Shown here piece by piece: positions 43,732 to 52,588 of a stretch of 64,000 nucleotides of DNA. Within the stretch, counting starts at the first letter, position 1; each line of letters begins with the position of its first letter. The DNA comes from Rhizobium sp. Root482 (GTDB taxonomy: Bacteria; Pseudomonadota; Alphaproteobacteria; Rhizobiales; Rhizobiaceae): the NCBI RefSeq assembly GCF_001426565.1, contig NZ_LMFA01000020.1, positions 194,879 to 258,878 of the forward strand, written 5' to 3'. A model generated the notes under the pieces. That model made no database searches. It was not told where the DNA came from and was given only the letters and a program-made list of their open reading frames with translations. Made by a program: the position numbers and the translations under genes.

Positions 43732-44541
43732 ATGCGGTACGCGATCTATTTTACGCCTTCCCTCCATGATCCGCTGTCGGTTGCCGCCGCCAGCTGGCTC
43801 GGGCGCAATGTCTATTCCGGCGAAGCGCCAGAGCCGCCGGCGATCCCGGGCTTCAGCCGCCAGGAACTGGCCTTTCACACCGCCGTGCCGCGCCGCTATG
43901 GCCTTCACGGGACGATCAAGGCGCCGTTTCACCTGCGCCCCGATACCGACGAGGCGGCATTGTTGAAGGCATTGATGCATTTTGCCGGCACGATGACGCC
44001 GTTCGAGATTGCCGGGATGGAAGTCGCCCGGCTGGGTGAATTCTATGGTCTTGCGCCATCGGCGCCCTGCGAGCGGATGAACCATCTCGCGGCCAGCGTC
44101 GTGCAGGTATTCGACGATTTCCGGGCGCCGCTCAGCGAGCGGGAGATCGAGCGGCGGGACCCGGACCGGCTCACCGCGCCGCAATTCGCCAATCTGTACA
44201 GGTGGGGTTATCCCTATGTGATGGACGAATTCCGTTTTCACATGATGCTGACCGGCCCCATCCATCCCAGCCTCAATCCTCGCTTCGAAAAGGCGCTGCG
44301 CGACTATTTCGATCCTCTGCTGCGCGAGCCCCTGAAGGTCTCCAGCCTCGCCCTGTTCGTGGAGCCGGAACCGGGCGCGCCGCTGCGCGTCCATTCGCAG
44401 CATCCGCTTGGCAAGCTTTCGGCGCATCGGCCATTTTCGGCTGGCAGCAGCGCCGACAAGGCCATGCCGCAGGGTGTATCGTCCGGCCTGTCGATGCGAC
44501 GGGCCGCCCTTGCCGCCCGTCGCCTGCAGGCCACAAGCTAG
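43732..44541 (+). CDS. DUF1045 protein, 2H phosphoesterase-like
   Basis: The 269-residue protein matches DUF1045, often labelled a putative phosphonate metabolism protein. Two HxT-like motifs are visible, YGLHGTIKAPF (about residues 56-66) and FRFHMMLTGPI (about 168-178), as in 2H phosphoesterases. In phosphonate gene sets it may hydrolyse a cyclic phosphate, which is inference. No phn gene is present here, and the next gene is a purine catabolism gene 122 bases later. The last 30 residues are variable and alanine-rich. Confidence 0.85.
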   Translation: MRYAIYFTPSLHDPLSVAAASWLGRNVYSGEAPEPPAIPGFSRQELAFHTAVPRRYGLHGTIKAPFHLRPDTDEAALLKALMHFAGTMTPFEIAGMEVARLGEFYGLAPSAPCERMNHLAASVVQVFDDFRAPLSEREIERRDPDRLTAPQFANLYRWGYPYVMDEFRFHMMLTGPIHPSLNPRFEKALRDYFDPLLREPLKVSSLALFVEPEPGAPLRVHSQHPLGKLSAHRPFSAGSSADKAMPQGVSSGLSMRRAALAARRLQATS

Positions 44542-44663
44542 GGCAGTGACGCGGGCTAGGTTTGACGATTTCGGGAAGCCATTGAACTGTCGTTGATACT
44601 GCCATTTTACCCTCGACTTTCCGGTCTTGAATGCTACCGTCCCGGCACATTCAGAAGGGCTAG

Positions 44664-45596
44664 ATGATGGTGGAACACCCCTATCCGCGCGATTTCAAGG
44701 GCTATGGCCGAACACCGCCGCAGGTGCGCTGGCCCGGTGATGCGCGCATCGCCGTGCAATTCGTCATCAACTATGAGGAAGGCGGCGAAAGCTGCATTCT
44801 CGACGGCGAAGCCGCTTCCGAATCGCTGCTGTCGGAAATCGTCGGCGCCCAGCCCTGGCCCGGACAGCGCAACCTCAACATGGAATCGATCTATGAATAT
44901 GGTTCGCGCGCCGGCTTCTGGCGGCTGTGGCGGCTGTTCACCAGTCGCAAGCTGGATGCGACCGTCTATGGCGTGACGCTGGCCATGGCGCGCAACCCCG
45001 ACGCGGTCGCGGCGATGAAGGAGGCCGGTTGGGAGATCGCCAGCCATGGCTACCGCTGGCTGGAATACAAGGATTTTTCCGAAGACGAAGAACGCCATCA
45101 TATCCTCGAAGCGGTGCGCCTCCATACGGAGCTTACCGGATCGCGCCCGCTGGGGCTCTACCAGGGAAAACCATCCGCCCATACGCTGAAGCTGGTGCTG
45201 GAGGAGGGCGGCTTTCTCTATTCCTCCGATAGCTATGCCGATGAACTGCCCTATTGGGTTGCGGGCCTTGCCAAGGACAAGCCGCATCTGATCATTCCCT
45301 ATACGCTCGACGCCAACGATATGCGTTTTGCCACGCCTCAGGGCTTCAATTCGGGCGATCAGTTCTTCAACTATCTGAAGGATACGTTCGACGTCCTCTA
45401 TGCCGAAGGCGGGCAAGGATTTCCGAAGATGATGAATGTCGGTCTTCACTGCCGCCTCGTCGGGCGTCCCGGCCGGGCCGCGGCGCTGGCGCGATTCATC
45501 GATTATGTGCTCGATCACGAAAAAGTCTGGATTCCGAAGCGCGTGGACATCGCCCGGCACTGGCATGCGCATCACAAGCCGGAAGGAGGCGTTTGA
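44664..45596 (+). CDS. puuE: Allantoinase PuuE (polysaccharide-deacetylase fold)
   Basis: A 310-residue metal-independent allantoinase of the PuuE type. The polysaccharide-deacetylase fold shows RIAVQFVINYEEGGE near the N-terminus and EIASHGYRWLEY, with LYQGKPSAHTLKLVLEEGGF in the middle. It opens allantoin to allantoate in purine breakdown. It starts the puuE-uraD-allA operon, its stop overlapping the ATG of uraD by one base. The second methionine is an alternative start. Confidence 0.9.
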   Translation: MMVEHPYPRDFKGYGRTPPQVRWPGDARIAVQFVINYEEGGESCILDGEAASESLLSEIVGAQPWPGQRNLNMESIYEYGSRAGFWRLWRLFTSRKLDATVYGVTLAMARNPDAVAAMKEAGWEIASHGYRWLEYKDFSEDEERHHILEAVRLHTELTGSRPLGLYQGKPSAHTLKLVLEEGGFLYSSDSYADELPYWVAGLAKDKPHLIIPYTLDANDMRFATPQGFNSGDQFFNYLKDTFDVLYAEGGQGFPKMMNVGLHCRLVGRPGRAAALARFIDYVLDHEKVWIPKRVDIARHWHAHHKPEGGV

Positions 45597-46099
45597 TGAT
45601 CAGCAAGTCGGATTTTGTTGCGCGGTTCGGCGGTATCTTCGAACATTCGCCCTGGGTGGCCGAGCGGGCCTTCGACCGCGACGGGTCGATTGCCCAAACG
45701 GTGGAGGCCGTTCACGCGGCGCTCGTCGCAGCCTTCCGGGCCGCAGCGGAGGCGGAACGCCTTGCCGTTCTCAGGGCGCATCCGGACCTCGCCGGCAAGC
45801 TGGCGATCGCCGGAGCGCTGACGGAGGATTCGAAGGCCGAGCAGGCGTCCGCCGGCCTCGACCGCCTGACACCGGCCGAACATACGCGCTTCACCGAGTT
45901 GAACGACGCCTATACGGAAAAATTCGGCTTTCCCTTCATCATCGCCGTCAAGGGCTTGGGCAAGGACGATATTCTCGAGGCTTTCGAAAGGCGGATTGAC
46001 AATAACCCGCAGGAAGAGTTTGAAGCCGCTTCGGCACAGGTGGAAAGGATCGCTCTCTTGCGCCTGCGCAGCATGCTAGCGGGAGAAGAGAATGCCTGA
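45596..46099 (+). CDS. uraD: 2-oxo-4-hydroxy-4-carboxy-5-ureidoimidazoline decarboxylase
   Basis: The 167-residue enzyme has the family motif RAHPDLAGKLA, whose histidine is catalytic, and a C-terminal GFPFIIAVKGLGKDDILEAFERR that is diagnostic. It converts OHCU, an unstable product of urate oxidation, to S-allantoin. The ATG at 45596 overlaps the puuE stop. The partner hydrolase UraH (5-hydroxyisourate hydrolase), commonly adjacent, is absent from this window. Confidence 0.92.
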   Translation: MISKSDFVARFGGIFEHSPWVAERAFDRDGSIAQTVEAVHAALVAAFRAAAEAERLAVLRAHPDLAGKLAIAGALTEDSKAEQASAGLDRLTPAEHTRFTELNDAYTEKFGFPFIIAVKGLGKDDILEAFERRIDNNPQEEFEAASAQVERIALLRLRSMLAGEENA

Positions 46100-46168
46100 G
46101 AATACGCCGTCCGGCCTGTATCCAGAGAGCCGGGTGATTGTTGCCTGCCCATCGGGAATCAATGCCCG

Positions 46169-46666
46169 ATGACACCGATATTGCAGATTGAACCGCTCAC
46201 GCAGGCCAGTTTTGCGCCGTTCGGCACGGTCATCGAGGCCGATCCATCCTCCATGAGGCTGATCAACGGCGGTTCGACCGAGCGTTTTCACGCACTTGCC
46301 GCGCCCGAGATTGCCGGCGAGGGTGCCCGGGTGATCATCAATATTTTTCGCGGTCAGCCGCGGCAATTTCCTTATTCATTGACCATGATGGAACGCCATC
46401 CGCTGGGCTCGCAGAGCTTTTCGCCGATCGGCGGCGGTTCCTGGCTGGCGATCGTCGCGCCGGACGAGGGGGGCAGACCCGGTCTTCCGCGGGTGTTCCT
46501 GGCGACGGGCGCGCAAGGGGTCAATTACGGGCGCAATGTCTGGCATCATCCGCTGATGGCCGTCGGCGCGGCCAGCGATTTCCTGGTCGTCGACCGCGAC
46601 GGGCCGGGCAACAATCTGGAAGAGGTTTTCTACGAAACACCGTTCGTCATTCCCGATCCGCTTTGA
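46169..46666 (+). CDS. allA: Ureidoglycolate lyase
   Basis: A 165-residue cupin-fold enzyme that splits ureidoglycolate into glyoxylate and urea. Typical blocks are LTQASFAPFGTVIEAD, FPYSLTMMERHPLGSQSFSP and the C-terminal NYGRNVWHHPLMAV. It is third in the puuE-uraD-allA run, 69 bases after uraD; a 26-codon frame (46092-46172) spans that gap and overlaps both genes. It completes allantoin use when allantoicase is also made. Confidence 0.92.
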   Translation: MTPILQIEPLTQASFAPFGTVIEADPSSMRLINGGSTERFHALAAPEIAGEGARVIINIFRGQPRQFPYSLTMMERHPLGSQSFSPIGGGSWLAIVAPDEGGRPGLPRVFLATGAQGVNYGRNVWHHPLMAVGAASDFLVVDRDGPGNNLEEVFYETPFVIPDPL

Positions 46667-46713
46667 GGCAGGCTGACCTGTCTTCCAGCACGGCAAACTT
46701 GACATTCTGCGAG

Positions 46714-46737
46714 ACTCGTACAATCTATCGTACAAGT
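46714..46737. promoter_or_regulatory. YefM-type operator and promoter
   Basis: ACTCGTAC (46714-46721) and GTACAAGT (46730-46737) are inverted with one mismatch, giving TGTAC-like cores as in known YefM operators. TTGACA at 46699-46704 is the probable -35 box, with the dyad over the -10 region. It lies just upstream of the yefM start, consistent with autoregulation. Confidence 0.65.
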
Positions 46738-46757
46738 CCCGCGGAATGGAGAGACAT

Positions 46758-47009
46758 ATGCGCACCGTTATGTTTTCGAAGGCGAGAGACGAACTTGCCA
46801 GTCTTCTGGATGAAGTGGCCAATGACCGAACGGCCATTGAAATCATGCGCCGCGACAAGGCATCCGCGATCTTGATCGACAAGCGAGAATATGAGGGGAT
46901 GTTGGAAACACTTTATCTGATGTCCACTCCCGCCAATGCTAAAAGGTTGATGGATGCAATTGAAAATGCAAATTCTGGTAAGGTAGAGTACCACGATCTT
47001 ATCGATTGA
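46758..47009 (+). CDS. yefM: YefM-type antitoxin
   Basis: The 83-residue antitoxin starts MRTVMFSKARDELASLLDEV and continues with EIMRRDKASAILIDKREYEGMLETLYLM, the YefM dimerisation core, and a short acidic tail. GGAGAG 5-10 bases before the ATG at 46758 sets the start; the ATG at 46746 would overlap it. Paired with a YoeB toxin 64 bases downstream. Confidence 0.9.
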   Translation: MRTVMFSKARDELASLLDEVANDRTAIEIMRRDKASAILIDKREYEGMLETLYLMSTPANAKRLMDAIENANSGKVEYHDLID

Positions 47010-47073
47010 GATGGTCTGAGGCCCGAAACTGCCGCGCATGACGTGCGGGTTTTCCAAATGAAAGGAAACTCGC

Positions 47074-47346
47074 ATGACCGCAAAAATTGCCTGGGAACCG
47101 GATGCCTGGCAGGAATATCTTCACTGGCAGCAAACTGATCGCAAGGTCCTCGCCCGGATCAATGAATTGATCAGAGATATTCTCCGGCATCCGTTCGAAG
47201 GCATAGGCAAGCCGGAACCGCTCCGGCACCAGTTAAAGGGGCAGTGGGCACGCCGCATCACTCAAGAACATAGATTGGTGTACAAAGTGGAAGGCGAAGG
47301 TGACGGACTTGTCGTCACGGTACTCCAGTGCCGTTTCCACTACTGA
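47074..47346 (+). CDS. yoeB: YoeB-type mRNA interferase toxin
   Basis: A 90-residue toxin of the Txe/YoeB family, which cuts mRNA on the ribosome at the A site. Family marks are WEPDAWQEYLHWQQTDRKVL, EPLRHQLKGQWARRITQEHRLVY and the C-terminal CRFHY, matching the usual C-R-Y/F-H-Y end whose histidine and tyrosine are catalytic. It ends right at the stop of the convergent lactate dehydrogenase gene (47347). Confidence 0.93.
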   Translation: MTAKIAWEPDAWQEYLHWQQTDRKVLARINELIRDILRHPFEGIGKPEPLRHQLKGQWARRITQEHRLVYKVEGEGDGLVVTVLQCRFHY

Positions 47347-48483
47347 TCACTCCGCAATCACCGACCGGTCGATCGTCTGGATATCCCGCTTGCCGCAGAG
47401 CGCCATGGTGATGTCGAGCTCCCGGCGGAGGATGTCGAGCGCGAGCGTCACGCCGGCCTTGCCGCCGGCGCCGAGGCCGTAGAGGAAGGGGCGGCCGATA
47501 TAGGTGCCCCGGGCACCGAGCGCCACCGCCTTCAGCACGTCCTGGCCTGAACGGATGCCGCCGTCTACATGGATTTCGATCCTGTCGCCGACAGCGTCGA
47601 CGATCCTCGGCAGCATGCTGATCGACGAGGGGGCGCCATCGAGCTGGCGGCCGCCGTGATTGGAAACGATGATGGCATCCGCCCCCGTCAGGGCCGCCAT
47701 CTTCGCGTCCTCGACGTCGAGGATGCCCTTCAGGATCAGCGGGCCGCCCCACATTTCCTTGATCTCCGCGACGTTTTCCCAGGAGAGCTGCGGATCGAAC
47801 TGCTCTGCCGTCCAGACCGACAATGACGAGAGGTCTGAAACATTCTTGGCATGTCCGACAATATTGCCGAAGCTGCGGCGCTTTGTCTTGAGCATGCCCG
47901 CGCACCAGAGCGGCCGGGTGGCCATTTGCCAGATATGTTTCGGGGTGAATTTCGGCGGCGCTGAAAGGCCGTTGCGCAGGTCCTTGTGGCGCTGGCCGAG
48001 AATCTGCAGATCGAGCGTCAGGACCAGCGCCGAGCATCCCGCAGCCTTGGCGCGGTTGATGAGGTTCTTCACGAAATCCCGGTCGCGCATCACATAGAGC
48101 TGGAACCAGAAGGGTTTCGTCGTCACCGACGCCACGTCCTCGATCGAGCAGATGCTCATGGTCGAGAGCGTGAAGGGCACGCCGAATTCCTCCGCCGCCT
48201 GTGCCGCCAGCATCTCGCCATCGGCATGCTGCATGCCGGTGAGCCCGGTCGGCGAGAGCGCCACCGGCATCGAAACCTTCTGGCCGATCATCGTGCTTTC
48301 AAGCGAGCGGTTGGTCATGTCGACCAGCACGCGCTGGCGCAGCTTGATCTTGCGGAAATCCTCCTCGTTGGCGCGGTAGGTGCCCTCGGTCCAAGCCCCG
48401 CTATCGGCATAGTCGAAGAACATTTTCGGCACGCGGCGGCGGGCGATCGTTTTCAGGTCGTTGATGTCGAGGGCTTTGGACAT
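47347..48483 (-). CDS. lldD: L-lactate dehydrogenase (FMN-dependent)
   Basis: The 378-residue enzyme is an FMN-dependent alpha-hydroxy-acid dehydrogenase. The catalytic histidine is in SNHGGRQLDG and FMN-binding blocks are PVALSPTGLTGMQHADGE, FQLYVMRDR and HVDGGIRSGQDVLKA. It oxidises L-lactate to pyruvate at the membrane, passing electrons to quinone. Close relatives act on glycolate or mandelate, so substrate is probable rather than certain. A 41-base dyad lies in its promoter region. Confidence 0.9.
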   Translation of the reverse strand: MSKALDINDLKTIARRRVPKMFFDYADSGAWTEGTYRANEEDFRKIKLRQRVLVDMTNRSLESTMIGQKVSMPVALSPTGLTGMQHADGEMLAAQAAEEFGVPFTLSTMSICSIEDVASVTTKPFWFQLYVMRDRDFVKNLINRAKAAGCSALVLTLDLQILGQRHKDLRNGLSAPPKFTPKHIWQMATRPLWCAGMLKTKRRSFGNIVGHAKNVSDLSSLSVWTAEQFDPQLSWENVAEIKEMWGGPLILKGILDVEDAKMAALTGADAIIVSNHGGRQLDGAPSSISMLPRIVDAVGDRIEIHVDGGIRSGQDVLKAVALGARGTYIGRPFLYGLGAGGKAGVTLALDILRRELDITMALCGKRDIQTIDRSVIAE

Positions 48484-48548
48484 GACACGGTTCCATCTCA
48501 GGGGTGTGGTCCGGCAATATCATATTTCGAGAAGTCTTGTTAAGGGGC

Positions 48549-48589
48549 CTTCCGCAAAGAGGTAAAATAAATTGACCTCTTTGCGGAAG
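48549..48589. promoter_or_regulatory. Perfect 15-bp inverted repeat in the lldD promoter region
   Basis: CTTCCGCAAAGAGGT (48549-48563) and its exact reverse complement (48575-48589) flank an 11-base AT-rich spacer. It lies 66 bases upstream of lldD and 116 bases upstream of the divergent DUF6500-type gene. It has no T-tract, so an operator for a dimeric regulator, or a leader hairpin, is more likely than a terminator. Confidence 0.7.
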
Positions 48590-48704
48590 ATGGTTCATCA
48601 TTCCCCGGTGGAAGGACAGTGATGGAGTTCAAGATCACCAGCACTCTTCGCTCTTGCGCTTTGCGCAATCTGCTTCACAAGAGGCTAGTGCAGGGAGGAT
48701 ACCG

Positions 48705-48926
48705 ATGAGAGCAAGCTTGAAGCGCAGGATCATCGAGATCTGCGACCGCAAGATTTCGCAGAAGGGCGCGGGCGTCGGGCTTTCCTTCTATGCCTTTTTC
48801 GCCAACAGGAATGATGATCCAGAATTGCTCATGGAAGCGGCCGAATGGTGGATCCGCACGCATCGGCTGGATCATTTCGAGAAGGCGGCCAAAATCCGCT
48901 CGATGGTCGCGGATATGCCCGAGTGA
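48705..48926 (+). CDS. DUF6500-like small protein
   Basis: A 73-residue soluble helical protein (KRRIIEICDRKISQKGAGVG, then FYAFFANRNDDPELLMEAAEWWIRTH, ending KIRSMVADMPE). It resembles a small rhizobial family that I recall as DUF6500, of unknown function. GGGAGGAT 6-8 bases before the ATG strongly supports translation. It is convergent with guaD, with 21 bases between stops. Confidence 0.75.
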   Translation: MRASLKRRIIEICDRKISQKGAGVGLSFYAFFANRNDDPELLMEAAEWWIRTHRLDHFEKAAKIRSMVADMPE

Positions 48927-48947
48927 AAATCGTGGGTGCCCGGGGGC

Positions 48948-50255
48948 TCACAAGCCAGCCTTGGCGGCCACGCCGGCCACATAGGTCTCGGCAATCGCCC
49001 GGTCGTCGCCCATGGTCTGCAGCAGAAATAGTTCGTCGGCCAGCGAATCGACCATTTCGGCCTTCAGCGCCATGGCCGGGGTCGCCGCCATGTCGAGCAC
49101 GATGAAATCGGCGTCGGTACCCGGCTCCAGCGTGCCGATCCTGTCCTCGAGCGATAGCGCCCGCGCATTTCCGAGTGTCATGTAATAGAAGCTTTCGAAC
49201 GGGTTCAGCCGTTCCCCCAGCAATTGCTGGATCTTGTAGGCCTCGTCCAGGGTGCGCAGCATGGAATAGCTGGTGCCGCCGCCGATATCGGTGGCAAAGG
49301 AGACGCGGACGGATTTTTCCCGGGTGGTCAGTCTCCTGAAGGGAAACAGGCCGGAGCCGAGGAAGAGATTGGAGGTCGGGCAATGCACGGCAACCGCCCC
49401 TGTCTCGCTCATCACGTCCATCTCGCGCTCGGACAGGTGGATGCAGTGGCCGAGCAGCGTCTTCCTGCCCATCAGGCCGTATCGGGCATAAATATCGGTA
49501 TAGTCGATCGCGTCGGGATAGAGCGAACAGGTGTAGTCGATCTCTTCACGGTTTTCCGAGAGATGGGTCTGCACATGCAGGTCGGGGAATTCTCGCGCAA
49601 GCGTTTCGGCTGCCGACATCTGCTCGGGGGTCGAGGTGATGGCGAAACGCGGGGTGATGGCCACGTGATTGCGGCCCTTGCCTTGCCATTGCTCGATCAC
49701 CGCTCGGGTTTCGTCATACCCCATCTGCGGCGTGTCGAGCAGGCCCTGCGGCGCATTGCGGTCCATCATCACCTTGCCGGCCACCATGCGCATGTCGCGG
49801 CGCAGGGCCTCGGCGAAAAAGGCGTCCGCCGATGCCTTGTGGACCGAGCAATAGGCAGCCGCCGTCGTCGTGCCGTGGCGGATCATCTCGTCGAAGAAAT
49901 GCCGGGCGATGCGCTCCGCATGGGCGCTTTCGACGAAGCGGCATTCCTCCGGGAAGGTGTAGGTGTTCAGCCATTCGAGCAGGTTCGCGGCATAGGAGCC
50001 GATCACCTGCATCTGCGGAAAATGCAGATGCGTATCGACAAAGCCGGGCAGGATCAGATGCGGGCGATGGTCGATTTCCTCGATATCGTCGGGCATTCCG
50101 GCCTTCACCGCCGCATAGGCGCCGCTTGCTGCGATCAGGCCGTTCTCGACCACGAGGGCGCCGTCACTTTCGTAGAGATAGGCTCCTTCGTCATCCAAGC
50201 TCGAAGGCGCCCGCGTGAAGGTGAGGGTGCGCGCCCGGATCAGTGTCTTGGTCAT
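48948..50255 (-). CDS. guaD: Guanine deaminase
   Basis: The 435-residue metal-dependent amidohydrolase converts guanine to xanthine. Zinc ligands are in PGFVDTHLHFPQ, HVQTHLSENREE, LLGHCIHLSE and FATDIGGGTSYS. The segment YTFPEECRF is typical of GuaD. Its ATG overlaps the stop of puuD by four bases, so guanine deamination and urate oxidation are on one transcript; xanthine dehydrogenase connects the two steps. Confidence 0.93.
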   Translation of the reverse strand: MTKTLIRARTLTFTRAPSSLDDEGAYLYESDGALVVENGLIAASGAYAAVKAGMPDDIEEIDHRPHLILPGFVDTHLHFPQMQVIGSYAANLLEWLNTYTFPEECRFVESAHAERIARHFFDEMIRHGTTTAAAYCSVHKASADAFFAEALRRDMRMVAGKVMMDRNAPQGLLDTPQMGYDETRAVIEQWQGKGRNHVAITPRFAITSTPEQMSAAETLAREFPDLHVQTHLSENREEIDYTCSLYPDAIDYTDIYARYGLMGRKTLLGHCIHLSEREMDVMSETGAVAVHCPTSNLFLGSGLFPFRRLTTREKSVRVSFATDIGGGTSYSMLRTLDEAYKIQQLLGERLNPFESFYYMTLGNARALSLEDRIGTLEPGTDADFIVLDMAATPAMALKAEMVDSLADELFLLQTMGDDRAIAETYVAGVAAKAGL

Positions 50256-51490
50256 TCTGTCTTGCCTTCCTGAACGGCGCTTTCGAACCAGGCGGTGAGA
50301 AGCTTGCGCTCATCCCCGGTCATGTCGGTGATGTTGCCCGGTGGCATCGCATGGCTGCGGCCGGCCTGGATATAGATGTCGCGGGCATGGGCGGCGATCT
50401 CCGCTTCGTCTTCGAGAACGACGCCCTTCGGTGGTCGGTTGATGCCCTCATAGACCGGTTCGGCGGAATGGCACATGGAACAGCGGGTGGAGATCAGGTC
50501 CCTGACGGCCGGGAAATGGGCGTTCGATGCAAACTGGTTGTAGGATGGGGTTATTTCCGCCTTGTCTTCGCCGGAAAGGATTTTCGGGACCGTCGAAAGC
50601 CAGATGATCGCGATGAAGATGAGCAGCGTGACGAGCCAGGTCCAGGTTGGTCGGCCCTTTCGCGCATGCGTCGTATTGAACCAGTGGCGGATGGTGACGC
50701 CCATCAGGAAGACCAGCGCGGCGATGACCCAGCTATAGGCCGTGGCGAAGGCCAGCGGATAATGGTTCGACAGCATGAAGAAAATGACCGGCAGGGTCAG
50801 GTAATTGTTGTGCAGCGAGCGCTGCTTGGCGATGACGCCGTATTTCGGATCGGGCGCGCGCCCGGCGATCAGGTCTGCGACGACGACGCGCTGGTTCGGC
50901 ATGATGATGAAGAACACATTGGCCGACATGATGGTGGCGGTGAAGGCGCCCAGATGCAGGAAGGCGGCGCGGCCGGTAAAGACCTGGGTATAGCCCCAGG
51001 CCATGGCGACCAGCGCTACGTAAAGTACGCCCATCAGCACCCAGGTATTCCTGCCCAGCGGCGATTTACAGAGCAGGTCGTAGAAGAGCCAGCCGAAACC
51101 CAGCGAGGCGAGCGAGATCAGGATCGCCGTCATCGGGGAAATGTCGAGCACATGCCGGTCGATCAGGAAGAGGTCGGCGCCGCCGTAATAGACCAGACAG
51201 AGCATCGCGAAACCGGAAAGCCAGGTCGCATAGCTTTCCCATTTGAACCAGGTCAGATGTTCGGGCATGGCCGCCGGGGCGACCAGATATTTCTGGATAT
51301 GGTAGAAGCCGCCGCCATGCACCTGCCATTCTTCACCGTGCGCACCCGCGGGCAGATGATCCCGCTTCACCAGCCCGAGATCTAGCGCGATGAAATAGAA
51401 GGACGAGCCGATCCAGGCGATGGCGGTGATCACATGCAGCCAGCGGACGGCCAGCGCCAGCCATTCCCAGGCAATGGCAAATTCATACAT
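50252..51490 (-). CDS. puuD: Urate hydroxylase PuuD (membrane, cytochrome c fused)
   Basis: A 412-residue protein with an N-terminal membrane part of about eight helices (beginning WEWLALAVRWLHVITAIAWIG) and a C-terminal cytochrome c domain with the heme motif CSMCH at about residue 338. PuuD oxidises urate to 5-hydroxyisourate, passing electrons to the respiratory chain instead of making hydrogen peroxide. The next steps need HIU hydrolase (not seen here) and UraD (45596-46099). Confidence 0.93.
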   Translation of the reverse strand: MYEFAIAWEWLALAVRWLHVITAIAWIGSSFYFIALDLGLVKRDHLPAGAHGEEWQVHGGGFYHIQKYLVAPAAMPEHLTWFKWESYATWLSGFAMLCLVYYGGADLFLIDRHVLDISPMTAILISLASLGFGWLFYDLLCKSPLGRNTWVLMGVLYVALVAMAWGYTQVFTGRAAFLHLGAFTATIMSANVFFIIMPNQRVVVADLIAGRAPDPKYGVIAKQRSLHNNYLTLPVIFFMLSNHYPLAFATAYSWVIAALVFLMGVTIRHWFNTTHARKGRPTWTWLVTLLIFIAIIWLSTVPKILSGEDKAEITPSYNQFASNAHFPAVRDLISTRCSMCHSAEPVYEGINRPPKGVVLEDEAEIAAHARDIYIQAGRSHAMPPGNITDMTGDERKLLTAWFESAVQEGKTE

Positions 51491-51588
51491 CGCGATCCCC
51501 TTTGATCCGCAGCGCGGTCACCTTGCGAAAATTTCGGCCGGTAGGAAAGAGAAGATTGCGTTTGGCGCGCGCATGCCTGTGGATGCCC

Positions 51589-52488
51589 TCAAACAATGGT
51601 GCCCGTCGGCAGTTCGCCCATGATCCAGTTGCGAAAGGCGCGGATGCGCGGCGTACCGCGGCGGTTTTCCTGATAGGCGAGCCAATAGGCCTTGCCATCA
51701 TTGCAGGTGAGTTCGAAGGGCTGGTAGAGGCGCCCCAGCGCCAGGTCGTCGGCGTAGAATTCCGGATTGAGGATTGCCACGCCATGGCCGGCGATCGCCG
51801 CCTCGGCCTCGATGGTCTGCGTGCCGAACTGGTTGCGCGGCAGGCGATCGAGTTTCGCATCCGCTACCCCCGCAGCCTCGAACCATTGTGCCCACCAGGG
51901 GTCGCCCGGGTCGAAGATCGGCAGGCGCAGCAGGTCCGCCGGCTCATGCACGCCGCCGATGCTGGCGGCCAGTTTCGGGCTGAGCATCGGCGCAAACTGC
52001 AGCGACATCAGCCGGTGACAGACAAGTCCCGGCCATTTCCCGTCACCCCAGCGGATGGCGACATCCATCGTCTCACGGGTAAAATCGGCGATGTGTGAGG
52101 TCGTTTCCAGCCTGACGGCGATCGCCGGATGCTTTAGCTGGAAGGAGCCGAGATGCGGGGCCAGCCATTTCGAGGCGAAAGTATGGGTGGACGCGATAAT
52201 CAGCGTTCCCTCCGCCGTCTCGCGCACGGTCGCCAGCGCCTCGCCCAAAAGGGCAAAGGCTTCGCTCACCTTGGGTGCCAGTCGGTCGCCCGCCTCGGTC
52301 AACGCCACCTGGCGCGGTCGCCTTAAAAACAGCGGCTCGCCGACATTCTCCTCCAGCACCTTGATCTGGTAGCTGACGGCCGTTTGCGTCATCCCGAGTT
52401 CCTCGCCGGCGCGGGTGAAACTGCTCAGCCTGGCGGCGGCTTCGAAGACGCGCAGCGCATTCAGCGGTACCTGTTTCGACATTTTCAT
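51589..52488 (-). CDS. LysR family transcriptional regulator (GcvA-like)
   Basis: The 299-residue protein has an N-terminal LysR helix-turn-helix (SSFTRAGEELGMTQTAVSYQIKVLE) with the PLNALRVFEAAARL lead typical of the GcvA subgroup, then a substrate-binding domain. Being 98 bases upstream of puuD and on the same strand, it may be co-transcribed with puuD-guaD and regulate purine genes. Two ATGs six bases apart could start it; the first was taken. Confidence 0.88.
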   Translation of the reverse strand: MKMSKQVPLNALRVFEAAARLSSFTRAGEELGMTQTAVSYQIKVLEENVGEPLFLRRPRQVALTEAGDRLAPKVSEAFALLGEALATVRETAEGTLIIASTHTFASKWLAPHLGSFQLKHPAIAVRLETTSHIADFTRETMDVAIRWGDGKWPGLVCHRLMSLQFAPMLSPKLAASIGGVHEPADLLRLPIFDPGDPWWAQWFEAAGVADAKLDRLPRNQFGTQTIEAEAAIAGHGVAILNPEFYADDLALGRLYQPFELTCNDGKAYWLAYQENRRGTPRIRAFRNWIMGELPTGTIV

Positions 52489-52588
52489 GGATAAGTTCTC
52501 TTGATGCATAGAGACGGAGGTTCGATTGGAATTGCATCATTTTTTCGCCCATCCTGCAATCATGTTCACGAAAGAAATAGGTGCTGTC

